Shown here one piece after another: positions 55,290-64,000 of a stretch of 64,000 nt of DNA (its first letter is position 1; each line of letters starts with the position of its first letter). The DNA lies in the NCBI RefSeq assembly GCF_021729845.1, contig NZ_CP063398.1:1-64000 (forward strand), given 5' to 3'. The notes beneath the pieces were generated by a model. The model searched no databases. It had not been told where the DNA came from and saw only the letters and a list, made by a program, of their open reading frames with translations. A program made the translations under genes and the position numbers. The stretch comes from Rhizobium sp. SL42 (GTDB taxonomy: Bacteria > Pseudomonadota > Alphaproteobacteria > Rhizobiales > Rhizobiaceae).

Positions 55290-56285
55290 ATGACGCCTCG
55301 TACGCGCAAAACTCTCGAATTCGTCCTCGATAATCTCGTCTGGTTCATGCTCATTGTCGTGCTTGCGCTGTTTTCGGCACTGATCCCGAACTATTTCCAG
55401 ATCGGCATCTTCACCAACATCATCGAAGCGTCGAGTGTTCTCGGCGTCATGTCGATTGGTCTCGCCCTGGTGATCATCGCCGGGCATATGGACCTCTCCG
55501 TCGAATCCGTCGCCGCCCTCTCGGCCATGGCGGTCGGCATCCTGTTCTGCTCGGCCGGGATCGGGCTCGGCATCACGCTTTCGCCGGAATGGCTTATGAT
55601 CCCGGCTTCGCTGCTGGTCGCTTGCGCCATCGGCGCGCTGATAGGCCTCTTCAATGGCTTCCTCGTCGTCAAGCTGAAGATGAGCGCCTTCATCATCACA
55701 CTCGCCTCCTTCATCTGGGTGCGCGGGCTCGTTCTGGCTGTTTCCGGCGGGCGGTCCGCTCAGGATCTCGCACCGGCAATTCGCTGGTTCGCGATCGAGC
55801 GCTTTCTCGGCATCCCGTTGTCAGCTTGGATCGCTATCGCCTGCTTCCTGATCTTCTCGGTGATGATGTCCAAGACGCCATTCGGTCGACACCTCGTGAT
55901 GATTGGCGGCAATGAGACCGCCGCCTACCGCGCCGGCATTCGCGTCACCCGTAACCTGATCATTGCCTTCGTGATGGCCGGCGCCATTGCCGGTCTCGCC
56001 GGCTGGCTGCTGGCTGTTCGAACCTCCGGCGCCACGGCCAATCTCGGCATCGGCCTGCTGTTCAACGCCTTCGCCGCAGTGGTCATCGGTGGCGTCAGCC
56101 TCAAGGGCGGAGTCGGGGCGCTTCCCGGCGTCTATGCCGGCGTGCTTCTACTTTCATCCATCAACACAGCCATCAACCTCATGGGGCTGCCGGCCAATTA
56201 CACCCAGGTCATCCATGGCTTCCTGGTGCTTGCTGCCGTGCTTCTCGATACGTTCAAACAAAGGCTCCGCCAGAGGCTCGCATGA
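55290..56285 (+). CDS. Sugar ABC transporter permease (RbsC/FrcC type)
   Basis: The 331-residue protein has about nine membrane helices and the RbsC-family marks GHMDLSVESVAAL, FNGFLVVKLKMSAFIITL and the coupling region AYRAGIRVTR. One permease gene suggests a homodimer. Its stop overlaps the SDR start. Confidence 0.92.
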   Translation: MTPRTRKTLEFVLDNLVWFMLIVVLALFSALIPNYFQIGIFTNIIEASSVLGVMSIGLALVIIAGHMDLSVESVAALSAMAVGILFCSAGIGLGITLSPEWLMIPASLLVACAIGALIGLFNGFLVVKLKMSAFIITLASFIWVRGLVLAVSGGRSAQDLAPAIRWFAIERFLGIPLSAWIAIACFLIFSVMMSKTPFGRHLVMIGGNETAAYRAGIRVTRNLIIAFVMAGAIAGLAGWLLAVRTSGATANLGIGLLFNAFAAVVIGGVSLKGGVGALPGVYAGVLLLSSINTAINLMGLPANYTQVIHGFLVLAAVLLDTFKQRLRQRLA

Positions 56286-57052
56286 CAGACAGATTGAAAG
56301 ACAAGGTGGCGCTGATCATCGGTGCGTCCCGCGGTATCGGCAAGGCGATTGCCGTCCGGTTCCAGGAAGAAGGCGCAAAACTCGTGCTCGCCGATTTCGA
56401 GGCTGAAGAGGGCAAGGCGGCAGCCGATGACCTCGGCATCGATTTCGTCCACGCGGATATCTCGAATATGGATGATGCCGTTGCGGCGGTGTCATTCACA
56501 CTTGAACGCTACGGCCGGCTCGACATCATCGTGCAGAATGCCGGGATCTATCCCTGGCAGCTGATCGAAAACACTGCGTCGGAAGACTGGGACCGCGTGA
56601 TGGCGGTCAACCTGCGTGGTTGTTTCAATGCCGCCCGCGCCGCCCTGACGCCGATGAAAGAACAGGGCTCGGGGCGCATCCTGTTCACCTCCTCCATTAC
56701 CGGGCCGCATGTCACGAGTCCCGGCCATGGCCACTACGCTGCCAGCAAAGCCGGCATCAACGGCTTCATCCGTTCGGCAGCGCTCGAATTCTCGTCGTAT
56801 GGTATCAACGTCAACGGCGTCGAGCCGGGAAACATCCTGACCGAGGCAATCCAGCTGCATCGCAGCGCCGCCTTCATCAAGAACATGGAAGACGCGATCC
56901 CGCTGGCTCGCCTCGGCTCACCGCGCGACGTCGCCAATGCCTTTCTGTTCCTCGCGTCCGACGATGCGAGCTATGTGACCGGCACGACGATCATCGTCGA
57001 TGGCGGACAGCTTCTGCCGGAAGGGGCCGATTTCAGATTGTTGCCTCCTTGA
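56282..57052 (+). CDS. Short-chain dehydrogenase/reductase
   Basis: The 256-residue classical SDR has the cofactor motif GASRGIG (14-20), NAG (86-88) and the catalytic Ser138, Tyr152 and Lys156 (YAASK). The Asp at 38 after the second strand (LADF) favours NAD over NADP. It is translationally coupled to the permease (ATGA), so it likely oxidises the imported sugar or polyol. Confidence 0.9.
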   Translation: MTDRLKDKVALIIGASRGIGKAIAVRFQEEGAKLVLADFEAEEGKAAADDLGIDFVHADISNMDDAVAAVSFTLERYGRLDIIVQNAGIYPWQLIENTASEDWDRVMAVNLRGCFNAARAALTPMKEQGSGRILFTSSITGPHVTSPGHGHYAASKAGINGFIRSAALEFSSYGINVNGVEPGNILTEAIQLHRSAAFIKNMEDAIPLARLGSPRDVANAFLFLASDDASYVTGTTIIVDGGQLLPEGADFRLLPP

Positions 57053-57129
57053 GGAAGTCGCACCGGAAAGCGCTGGCCCGGTTTAAAAACGCTGGCACGG
57101 CTTGCCTGAACGTTTGACGGAACTTGCCA

Positions 57130-57142
57130 AGGGGATTTCCCC
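57130..57142. terminator. Weak hairpin between convergent SDR and GMC genes
   Basis: AGGGG and CCCCT pair over 5 bp around ATTT in the 164-bp gap between the two convergent stops. It is too short to be sure of. Confidence 0.25.
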
Positions 57143-57216
57143 TCGATCATTCTGCACCATCATCGGCATCAGGACTTTGAAATCGGCCTTTTGTATGCGT
57201 GAATACTGATTTTACG

Positions 57217-58836
57217 TCAGGCCTTTCGGCCGCGCCGAATAAGGTCGGCGGCCTTTTCCGCGATCATCACAACGGGTGATGCTGTATTGCCGGAGACGAT
57301 GCGTGGCATGATCGAGGCATCAACGATCCGAAGTCCGTCAAGACCAGAGAGCCGAAGCGCGGGATCAACGACCGCGGCTGAATCCACGCCCATACGGCAT
57401 GTGCCGACGGGGTGAAAGATCGTCGTTGCAATATCACCGGCGCGTCGGATCAGGGCCTCGTCGTCCTGGTATTCGATACCGGGCAGCATTTCCTCAGGCC
57501 GATACGTGTGCAGCGCCTGCGCTGTCATGATGCGGCGGGCTTGCCTTATCGCCAAGACGGCCACGCGGCGGTCGTGATCCGTCGAAAGATAGTTCGGACG
57601 GATCTCCGGCTGAACGGTGGTGTCGTCGACGGTGATGTGGCATGAGCCCAGGCTTGTCGGCCGCAGCTGGCATACCGACATGGTAATGGCCGGAAATGCG
57701 TGTAACGGCTCCCCCAGCCGATTGGTCGACAAGGGCTGCACGTGATATTCTATGTCTGGAGTGTTTTCGTTCGGACCTGAGCGCGTGAACATGCCGAACT
57801 GGCTTGGCGCCATAGACATCGGTCCCGAACGGCGCAGCGCATATTCGCCGGCTATCTTCAACTTGCCAACCAAGCTGTTGGAGAGCTGGTTGAGGGTCAG
57901 CGTATTGCTTACCTTGTAGACGGTACGGATCTGCAGGTGATCCTGCAGGTTTTCGCCGACGCCTGGACGGTCCAGCGCCACCGATATTCCAAGGTTGCGC
58001 AGTATGTCGGGATTGCCGATGCCGGACAGTTCGAGCAGCTTCGGCGAATTGATGGCGCCGGCGGCGAGAAGCACCTCGGCTGAGGCCTCGACCGTGAATT
58101 CGCCACCCGCCGTGCGGAAGCTCACACCGCTGACACGTTTGCCGCTGATGGTCAGCCGCTGCACCAGTGCATTTTTGATCAGCCGCAGATTGCCGCGTTT
58201 CAGCGCGCCACGTAGAAAGCCACGCGCTGCATTCCAACGCATGCCCTTGTGCTGGTTGACCTCGAAGAAGCCTGACCCTTCGTTGTTGCCGTCGTTGAAA
58301 TCGGCTCGAGGCTGAATACCGAACTCTTGTGCACCCTTCTGCACCGCCTCCAGAATATCCCAGCGCAGGCGCTGGCGGCTGACCTTCCACTCGCCGCCGC
58401 TGCCATGCAGGTCGTTTGCGCCGCCGTGATGGTCTTCCGATTTGCGGAAGTACGGCAGGACATCGGACCAGCCCCAGCCGGCATTGCCGAGATCGCGCCA
58501 GCCATCGTAGTCACTGGCCTGGCCGCGCATGTAGATCATTCCGTTTATGGATGAGCATCCACCCAGCACTTTGCCACGAGGATAGGCAAGACTACGGCCG
58601 TTGAGCCCGGGCTCCGCCACCGTCGTCATCATCCAGTCGGTGCGCGGATTGCCGATGCAGTAGAGATAACCCACCGGGATATGGACCCAGTGGTAAAGGT
58701 CGGAACCGCCAGCCTCCAAAAGCAGCACGCGGACCGAAGGATCCTCCGTCAACCGCGCCGCCAGCACACAGCCCGCCGTTCCGGCGCCGATAATAATGTA
58801 GTCGTAGGTGCCCTCAAGCCGATTTGCTTGTGACAT
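57217..58836 (-). CDS. GMC-family FAD oxidoreductase (choline dehydrogenase-like)
   Basis: The 539-residue flavoenzyme has the FAD motif GAGTAG (17-22), LGGCSSINGMIYMRG and the catalytic His475 in HPVGTCRMG, followed by the C-terminal signature with Asn in SGNTASPVVMIAEKAADLI. GMC members oxidise alcohols such as choline, polyols or sugars. ATG 58836 was chosen; the longer frame to 58872 runs into upstream sequence. It is the last gene of the minus-strand polyol operon, 63 nt after the kinase. Confidence 0.9.
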   Translation of the reverse strand: MSQANRLEGTYDYIIIGAGTAGCVLAARLTEDPSVRVLLLEAGGSDLYHWVHIPVGYLYCIGNPRTDWMMTTVAEPGLNGRSLAYPRGKVLGGCSSINGMIYMRGQASDYDGWRDLGNAGWGWSDVLPYFRKSEDHHGGANDLHGSGGEWKVSRQRLRWDILEAVQKGAQEFGIQPRADFNDGNNEGSGFFEVNQHKGMRWNAARGFLRGALKRGNLRLIKNALVQRLTISGKRVSGVSFRTAGGEFTVEASAEVLLAAGAINSPKLLELSGIGNPDILRNLGISVALDRPGVGENLQDHLQIRTVYKVSNTLTLNQLSNSLVGKLKIAGEYALRRSGPMSMAPSQFGMFTRSGPNENTPDIEYHVQPLSTNRLGEPLHAFPAITMSVCQLRPTSLGSCHITVDDTTVQPEIRPNYLSTDHDRRVAVLAIRQARRIMTAQALHTYRPEEMLPGIEYQDDEALIRRAGDIATTIFHPVGTCRMGVDSAAVVDPALRLSGLDGLRIVDASIMPRIVSGNTASPVVMIAEKAADLIRRGRKA

Positions 58837-58899
58837 CGCATATCCTTTCGTCGTTGCACGGCAGCCGACCACCTATCAGGAAGTGGCGGGGCAGCGGCC

Positions 58900-60393
58900 T
58901 CATGCTTTCAAAGCGGACCAGAAGTCGCGCATCCGATCCGTCAATTTCCCATAGAGGGCGTAGCGACGTTCATAATGATTGTGCATATCGGGATCTGGCA
59001 CATGGCGTCGCTCCATACGGGTCATGGTGGAGACTGCTGTCTCGAAATCCGGATGCATACCCACTGCCACAGCCGCCCCGATGGCCGCACCGAGCGCGCC
59101 CGTTTCGCGGGCCTCAGCGACACCAATCGGCAGTTCGAGCACATCCGCCATGATCTGTGGCCAATAGGGGCTGCGCGCGCCGCCACCCGACATGACGGCG
59201 GCGTCAATAGCAAGACCCGCCGACCGCAGGACATCGATATGGCGGCGGTGTTCGAAGCATACGCCTTCGAACAAGGCGCGCAGCATGTGTCCCTCGCCAT
59301 GCCAGCCGGCCAGTCCGTAAAAGCCGCCGCGAAACTCTGCGCCCAGTCGGGATCCGAAGATGAACGGGTGGAAAAACGGATCGTCACCTGCTGGCGATAC
59401 CGATGCAACGGCTGAATTGCAGCGCTCGAATGCGGAGGCGCCGTGGCTGTTCAGCAACCGATGGACATACCATTCCAGATTTGCGGCCGAGGTGGCACTG
59501 GACTCGATGTTGACGAAGCGATCCTTTCCGAAGGTCGTCACCATGAACACATCGGCGCTCTGCACCGGCGTGGAGGCAAAGACCTGGTTGATACCCCAGG
59601 TGCCGGCAATGATCGACGCTTCACCCGGTCGCACCACGCCAGACCCCATGGCACTGGAGACGACATCGAAGAAGCCGCCGATCACGGGCGTGCCCTCCGC
59701 AAGCCCGGTCAGCGCCGCGGCCTCTGCCGTCACACGTCCGACGATCTCGCAGGAATCGACCGGCCGGGCAAACAACGGCAATGCATCTTCCAGGCCATAG
59801 AGACCCAGAAGTTCCCGATCGAGCGTGCCTCCCGGCATGTTGAGCAGGCCGGCGCCACTCAGATCGGAGATGTCGCTGGCGAGCTGTCCGGTCAGTCTAA
59901 AGTTGACATAGTCCTTGGAGAACAGCACGGCTCCTGTCGCCGCATAGACCTCTGGCGCGTGACGCTTGACCCATGCCAGCAGGCTAGGCGTCTGGGCGGG
60001 CCAGGGGCGTTGCAGGCAACGGCGCTGCAGTTCCGCTCCAGTCTGCGCATCGATCTCCTGGGCAACGACAGCCGCACGGCCATCGAGCGACTGGATTCCG
60101 AGCAATGGTTCATGCGCCCGGTCCAATAGATAGAGCCCGTTGCCATGGCCGGCACAGCCGATGCCGGCGATCGAACCCGGCCTCACACCGGATCGGGCCA
60201 GCAGTTCATGGATGGCCCCGCAGCAGTTGCGCCAGAGTTCGCCAAGGTCCCGCTCCACATGACCGGGAACCGGATAGGTCGACTTGCCATCGATGGCGTG
60301 ATGAGCAAGCTGACGACCATTTCGATCAAAGAGCACGGCCTTGATCACGGTATTGCCTGCGTCGAGGCCCAGAAGAAAAATGTCATCAGCCAC
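58900..60393 (-). CDS. FGGY-family carbohydrate kinase
   Basis: The 497-residue kinase has the two-lobed actin-like fold of the FGGY family, with the N-terminal GLDAGNTVIKAVLFD phosphate-binding turn and the C-terminal VMSGGGARSPYWPQIMAD region. Xylulose, L-xylulose, glycerol, erythritol and autoinducer-2 (LsrK) kinases belong here; sequence alone does not tell the substrate. It overlaps the upstream aldolase gene by 8 nt, so the kinase product is likely the aldolase substrate or a step before it. Confidence 0.88.
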   Translation of the reverse strand: MADDIFLLGLDAGNTVIKAVLFDRNGRQLAHHAIDGKSTYPVPGHVERDLGELWRNCCGAIHELLARSGVRPGSIAGIGCAGHGNGLYLLDRAHEPLLGIQSLDGRAAVVAQEIDAQTGAELQRRCLQRPWPAQTPSLLAWVKRHAPEVYAATGAVLFSKDYVNFRLTGQLASDISDLSGAGLLNMPGGTLDRELLGLYGLEDALPLFARPVDSCEIVGRVTAEAAALTGLAEGTPVIGGFFDVVSSAMGSGVVRPGEASIIAGTWGINQVFASTPVQSADVFMVTTFGKDRFVNIESSATSAANLEWYVHRLLNSHGASAFERCNSAVASVSPAGDDPFFHPFIFGSRLGAEFRGGFYGLAGWHGEGHMLRALFEGVCFEHRRHIDVLRSAGLAIDAAVMSGGGARSPYWPQIMADVLELPIGVAEARETGALGAAIGAAVAVGMHPDFETAVSTMTRMERRHVPDPDMHNHYERRYALYGKLTDRMRDFWSALKA

Positions 60394-61231
60394 GATTGTA
60401 TATGTCCCATGCTTCCTCGCCGCCGGCGCCCTGATGGATGATCGCCATCAGCGCCGAAACCACGGCCTTCGGATTGTCATGTTGATAGATATTGCGGCCA
60501 TAGACCATGCCGTTTGCGCCCTGGGCGATCAAGGCCGCCGATTTTGCCAGGACGGTGCGCAGATCCTCCTTGCCGCCGCCGCGTACCAGAACCGGGCAGC
60601 GTGCCGCCTCGATGACCCGGTGGAAGTCCTCCGGGTCGGCGGTGGGATCGGCCTTGATGATATCGGCACCCATTTCCGAGGCAAGGCGCACCAGCGTGAC
60701 GATTTTCTCCGCATCGCCATCCACCTGATAGCCGCCCCTGACGTCATTGGGCAGCATGACAAGCGGTTCGATCATCAGCGGCATGCCGTAGCGGTTGCAA
60801 TCGGCGCGAACCCGGCTGATATTTTCCACGCATTGGCGAAACAGGTCGGGCTCGTCCGGCAGCATGAACAGGTTGACCACAACACAGGCCGCATCCATTT
60901 CAAGTGCGCCGATCAGCGGTTCGTCCCGGTTCTGCAACTGTGACCACATCACACGGTGACGCGTTGCGTTATAGGGATTTCCCATGTCTATGCGCATGAC
61001 CAGCGCCGGCTTGTCGCGCCCCGGCCGATTCTGCAGGAGGTCGGCCTGTCCATAGGCCAACTGGATCGCGTCGGGTCCGGCATCGACAAGACGGTCCATG
61101 ACCGTCTCCATGTTTTCCAACCCGACCAGGAAGCTCGGCTCGTTGCAAACCCCGTGATCGACCGCGACATCAAGGCAACCGCCGTTCCGAAAGAGACGGT
61201 TCAGGCGCGCTTTGTGTGAAACTCTTGTCAT
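60386..61231 (-). CDS. Class I (Schiff-base) aldolase of the DeoC/FbaB/LsrF family
   Basis: The 281-residue protein has an FbaB/LsrF-type barrel with CLDVAVDHGVCNEP near the N-terminus and the predicted Schiff-base Lys193 in GADIIKADPT. It also has the phosphate-binding end VRGGGKEDL and GMVYGRNIYQHDNP. It probably cleaves a phosphorylated keto-sugar. ATG 61231 gives the normal N-terminus MTRVSHKARLNRL. Its start lies 62 nt inside the end of the upstream dehydrogenase gene, an unusually long overlap. Confidence 0.88.
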   Translation of the reverse strand: MTRVSHKARLNRLFRNGGCLDVAVDHGVCNEPSFLVGLENMETVMDRLVDAGPDAIQLAYGQADLLQNRPGRDKPALVMRIDMGNPYNATRHRVMWSQLQNRDEPLIGALEMDAACVVVNLFMLPDEPDLFRQCVENISRVRADCNRYGMPLMIEPLVMLPNDVRGGYQVDGDAEKIVTLVRLASEMGADIIKADPTADPEDFHRVIEAARCPVLVRGGGKEDLRTVLAKSAALIAQGANGMVYGRNIYQHDNPKAVVSALMAIIHQGAGGEEAWDIYNRG

Positions 61232-62948
61232 GTGGACCTTCCTTGCATCTGATTTCGAGAATGTCTTTCGAGACGCCATGGAAGACGTCCAGTTCGGTGA
61301 GCAACTGGTCTTGCTCGAACGCTGCTTGGTCGGCGCTCCAGCCCAGTTCGGACGCCGCGATCCTCGCCAAAGAAGCGATGATGGCGATGTCGATCTGGCC
61401 GGTGATCGCCAAGGCCGTGCGCCGCAGGACGATGTCGGCAAGATGGCGAACGGATTCACTGCGGATCAGCCACACGATTTCAGCCTCGGTGACCGGCAGG
61501 CTTGCAGTCAGTGGGCGGTCATCCGTCCGGGTGGTGCAGAAAGCCATGATATCGAATGCGCGGGAGCCGTAGGTCTCGGCCAGATAGCTGGCTCGCACGC
61601 TGTCGATCGGGAAATTGCGTTCGAGCATCTCGGCCAGCCGATCGACGGAGCCGGGAAAATCGCGCCCTCCGCCAACGGGTCGCGTCAGCGTTCCAGTGAC
61701 GCGCCGCCGCCCCAGATGGGTCAATACCTGGTCAGTCGCCTGCTCGGCAAAGGCGCGAAAGGTTGTCCACTTTCCGCCCACCATGCACAACTGTGGCGGA
61801 TCGCCCTCGATGCGGTGAATGAAATGGCTGCGCGAGATACGGCCTGTGAATTCGGCATCGCTGCGCGGCAACGGGCGAATTCCGCTGAAGCTGAAGACGA
61901 TGTCAGACGCCACGATAGCGATCTCGGGAAATACATAGCGGATGGCATCGAGGATGTAGTCGCGCTCCTCCGGCTCGCACCGGACCCTGGCGGGATTCTC
62001 AACCTTGATATCGGTGGAACCCGCAAGGACACGGCCGAGATAGGGAAACAGAATGCAGACCCGGTTGTCGGTATTTTCGAAGAAGATCATGTGGCCGTTC
62101 AGGGCACTATGTAGGGCCGGATTGTCGAGAATGAGGTGCGATCCCTTCGTGCCCGACACGACAGGCTGCTGTGCCGTCGCAGTCATTCCAAGCGCGTGGG
62201 CCGTTCGATCGATCCAGGCCCCGGTCGCATTGACGATGATGCCTGGCCGCACCTCGAGACAACCATCAAGTCCTTCTACCCGCAGCAGATAACCATTCCC
62301 GCCGCGTTCCAGTTCGGCATAGTTCAGCGCGATCGCCTGCGGCGCATCCCGCTCGGTATCGGTGATCAGCTCGACAGCCAGCCGCTCCGGCTGGCGGATC
62401 CAGGCGTCGTAATAGGTGGCGGAGTAGCGCAAATCAGGGGTCAGCGCCGGCCATTGCGCCAGGGTCGCCTCGCGGCTCCTGAATTCGTGCCGTGGCAGCA
62501 GGCGCTTCTTGCGCGTGACGAAATCGTAGAGCGCCAGGCCGACCTTGATCGCCAGCGCACCGCGCCGCGTCGGCTTGCCGCTCGATCCCGCAAATGCGGC
62601 AGCGGCGTTGAACAGCCCGCTGAAGACCGACATGATCGGGATCGTCGTCGGCAGCGGATGGACCATGTGCGGCGCAAGGGTGAGCAGGGCATCGCGTTCG
62701 CGCAAGGATTCGGCCACCAGGCCGAACTCGCCATTTTCCAGATAACGCAAGCCACCATGGATCATGCGGGACGGGGCAGCGCTGCAGCCTGACGCAAAAT
62801 CGCCGCGCTCCACGAGAAGCACGCGCAGCCCCTGAAGCGCGAGGTCGCGATAGGTGGCGATCCCGTTGATCCCTCCCCCGACAACCACGGCGTCAAAGTG
62901 ACCGTCCTGTCCGATGCGCCTGATGGCATCATTGCGAAATGCGGGCAT
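61170..62948 (-). CDS. FAD-dependent glycerol-3-phosphate dehydrogenase family protein
   Basis: The 592-residue flavoprotein has the FAD motif GGGING (24-29) with RMIHGGLRYLENGEFGLV, and the GlpD-family body and C-terminal domain. GlpD and the erythritol enzyme EryB belong here, so a phosphorylated polyol is the likely substrate. ATG 62948 was preferred to GTG 62963. The C-terminal 20 or so residues after DILEIR read like run-on sequence and overlap the aldolase start by 62 nt. Confidence 0.85.
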   Translation of the reverse strand: MPAFRNDAIRRIGQDGHFDAVVVGGGINGIATYRDLALQGLRVLLVERGDFASGCSAAPSRMIHGGLRYLENGEFGLVAESLRERDALLTLAPHMVHPLPTTIPIMSVFSGLFNAAAAFAGSSGKPTRRGALAIKVGLALYDFVTRKKRLLPRHEFRSREATLAQWPALTPDLRYSATYYDAWIRQPERLAVELITDTERDAPQAIALNYAELERGGNGYLLRVEGLDGCLEVRPGIIVNATGAWIDRTAHALGMTATAQQPVVSGTKGSHLILDNPALHSALNGHMIFFENTDNRVCILFPYLGRVLAGSTDIKVENPARVRCEPEERDYILDAIRYVFPEIAIVASDIVFSFSGIRPLPRSDAEFTGRISRSHFIHRIEGDPPQLCMVGGKWTTFRAFAEQATDQVLTHLGRRRVTGTLTRPVGGGRDFPGSVDRLAEMLERNFPIDSVRASYLAETYGSRAFDIMAFCTTRTDDRPLTASLPVTEAEIVWLIRSESVRHLADIVLRRTALAITGQIDIAIIASLARIAASELGWSADQAAFEQDQLLTELDVFHGVSKDILEIRCKEGPHDKSFTQSAPEPSLSERRLP

Positions 62949-63008
62949 AGCAATCCCATCCACCGGTTTGGTGCCGGCGTCCCAAGGTTCAAAATCTGTG
63001 TGTCTAAG

Positions 63009-63986
63009 CTAGCGGTCGAGATCGACGAGATGTCGATTGACCGCCTCGCCGATGAGGACGAGCTCGTCATCGGCCAGCGTCAATCGTGCCGCGGCGGCAT
63101 TTTCGCGCGCCTGCGCTTCATCGCGAGCGCCACAGAGAGAGAAGGTGATGCCTGGCTGATGGACCGTCCAGGCGATCACCAGCTGGGCGATGGAGACATC
63201 ATGCGCCTCGGCAATCGGCGCGATATCCAGCACCAGCTGCGCCACCTTCTGCCTGTTCGCCTGGCTGAAGCGAGGATTGCCCTGGCGCTGGTCATCGGCG
63301 GCGAAGACGCGGTCCGGGCCGACCTTGCCCGATAGGAGGCCCAGTGCCAGCGAAGAATAACTCAGGACCGAGACGTTGTTGGCTTTTGCAAGCGGTAGCA
63401 GCGTCTTTTCGATATCCCGGCGAACCATGGAATACTCTTCCTGGATCGCATCGATCCCACCGCTTGCGATATAGGCTGCCAAATCCTCGGGCGATACGTT
63501 GCTGGCGCCAATCGAGCGGATCTTGCCCTGTTCCTTCAGACGCAACAGCGTCTCCATCGTGTCAGCGATGGGAGTGGTCGGATCCTGCCAATGGGTGATG
63601 TAGTGGTCGATGTAGTCAGTGCCGAGCCGTTTCAGGCTCTGCTCGACTTCGTGGATGATTGAACCTGCTCCCAGATAGCGGTGCACGGGCTTTTCATCCT
63701 GATCGAAGAAATAGCGGCCCTCGTTCGTATGCCAGACGAGGCCGCATTTGGTTGCCAGCACCACCTCATCGCGTCTTCCCCTGATTGCCTTGCCGACAAT
63801 GGTTTCCGACAGGCCCATGCCGTAAGCCGGCGCGGTATCGATCAGCGAAATGCCGTTATCGATGGACGCCTGGATCGCGGCGATTGATTGCTGCTCGTCG
63901 GTGCCACCCCACATCCAGCCGCCGATGGCCCAGGTTCCCAGCCCGACCACGGAGGCTTCAATGCCGCTGGTCCCGATGGACCTCAC
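63009..63986 (-). CDS. Aldo/keto reductase (possibly partial at the window edge)
   Basis: The 325-residue barrel enzyme has the catalytic tetrad Asp50, Tyr55, Lys80 and His132 (IDTAPAYGMG, ATKCGL, YITHWQ). The visible start is GTG 63986, with GGGG 7 nt upstream, but the frame stays open to the end of the window, so the gene may begin a few codons further out. It is the first visible gene of the minus-strand operon, 60 nt before the dehydrogenase gene. Confidence 0.85.
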   Translation of the reverse strand: MRSIGTSGIEASVVGLGTWAIGGWMWGGTDEQQSIAAIQASIDNGISLIDTAPAYGMGLSETIVGKAIRGRRDEVVLATKCGLVWHTNEGRYFFDQDEKPVHRYLGAGSIIHEVEQSLKRLGTDYIDHYITHWQDPTTPIADTMETLLRLKEQGKIRSIGASNVSPEDLAAYIASGGIDAIQEEYSMVRRDIEKTLLPLAKANNVSVLSYSSLALGLLSGKVGPDRVFAADDQRQGNPRFSQANRQKVAQLVLDIAPIAEAHDVSIAQLVIAWTVHQPGITFSLCGARDEAQARENAAAARLTLADDELVLIGEAVNRHLVDLDR

Positions 63987-64000
63987 CTTAACCCCGTTGT

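Noticed and set aside
1..64000. CRISPR arrays, transposases, integrases, toxin-antitoxin pairs or phage modules
   Set aside because: No spaced short repeats, DDE or tyrosine-recombinase genes, or phage structural genes were seen; the only tandem repeats are inside the first coding sequence.

Overview
The window reads as chromosomal or megaplasmid DNA of an alphaproteobacterium of the Rhizobiales, most likely Rhizobiaceae. The evidence is the high GC, the density of ABC uptake operons each with its own GntR, LysR or ROK regulator, a cobalamin riboswitch in front of cbiMNQO, a single-ATPase sugar transporter of the FrcBCA type, and small rhizobia-type proteins. I cannot name the species. I see no rRNA, convincing tRNA, CRISPR array, insertion sequence, phage gene or replication origin.

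Layout. 3-2546 is the 3' part of a very large repeat protein, built of 8-residue units in an exact 408-bp (136-residue) super-repeat and closed by a strong terminator. 2753-10223 holds housekeeping and envelope genes: a MarC-family protein, an alpha/beta-hydrolase lipoprotein, a small helical protein, an HlyD/DUF2955 efflux pair, a four-helix membrane protein, and a membrane-anchored TolB-like/TPR protein. 10805-13480 is a two-gene molybdenum hydroxylase (IorAB type) with a Tat signal.

13850-22554 is a self-contained operon: a FadR-type GntR regulator with an operator of three half-sites at its own start, a dipeptide-type ABC importer, a gamma-glutamyltransferase without a signal peptide, and a DUF1028 protein. 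22784-27439 holds a lytic transglycosylase, a cold-shock protein, a large MscS channel and a small lipoprotein. 27528-34904 joins an amidase and a trans-sulfuration PLP enzyme (divergent from a LysR regulator) to a polar amino-acid ABC transporter with an M20 amidohydrolase. A short sequence motif is shared by the two promoter regions.

35264-38056 is the B12 riboswitch with the cobalt ECF transporter cbiMNQO. 38153-41827 is a PaoABC-type aldehyde oxidoreductase on the minus strand, without a visible Tat signal. 42077-44922 holds a small rhizobial protein and treY. 45110-51874 is a sugar-acid locus: a GntR regulator with two DNA-binding domains, a UxaA/GarD-type dehydratase, an amino-acid-type ABC transporter and an AraD1/FAH-fold enzyme. 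52189-64000 is a sugar or polyol locus: ROK regulator, FrcBCA-type transporter and SDR on the plus strand; aldo/keto reductase, FAD-dependent glycerol-3-phosphate dehydrogenase-like enzyme, class I aldolase, FGGY kinase and GMC oxidoreductase on the minus strand.

Recurring themes are import-plus-breakdown cassettes and an RNA hairpin placed just downstream of the solute-binding gene in three transporter operons. No wholly new defence or mobile system is evident. The best candidates for undescribed biology are the repeat protein, the gamma-glutamyl/DUF1028 importer operon, the double-headed GntR regulator and the kinase/aldolase polyol operon.
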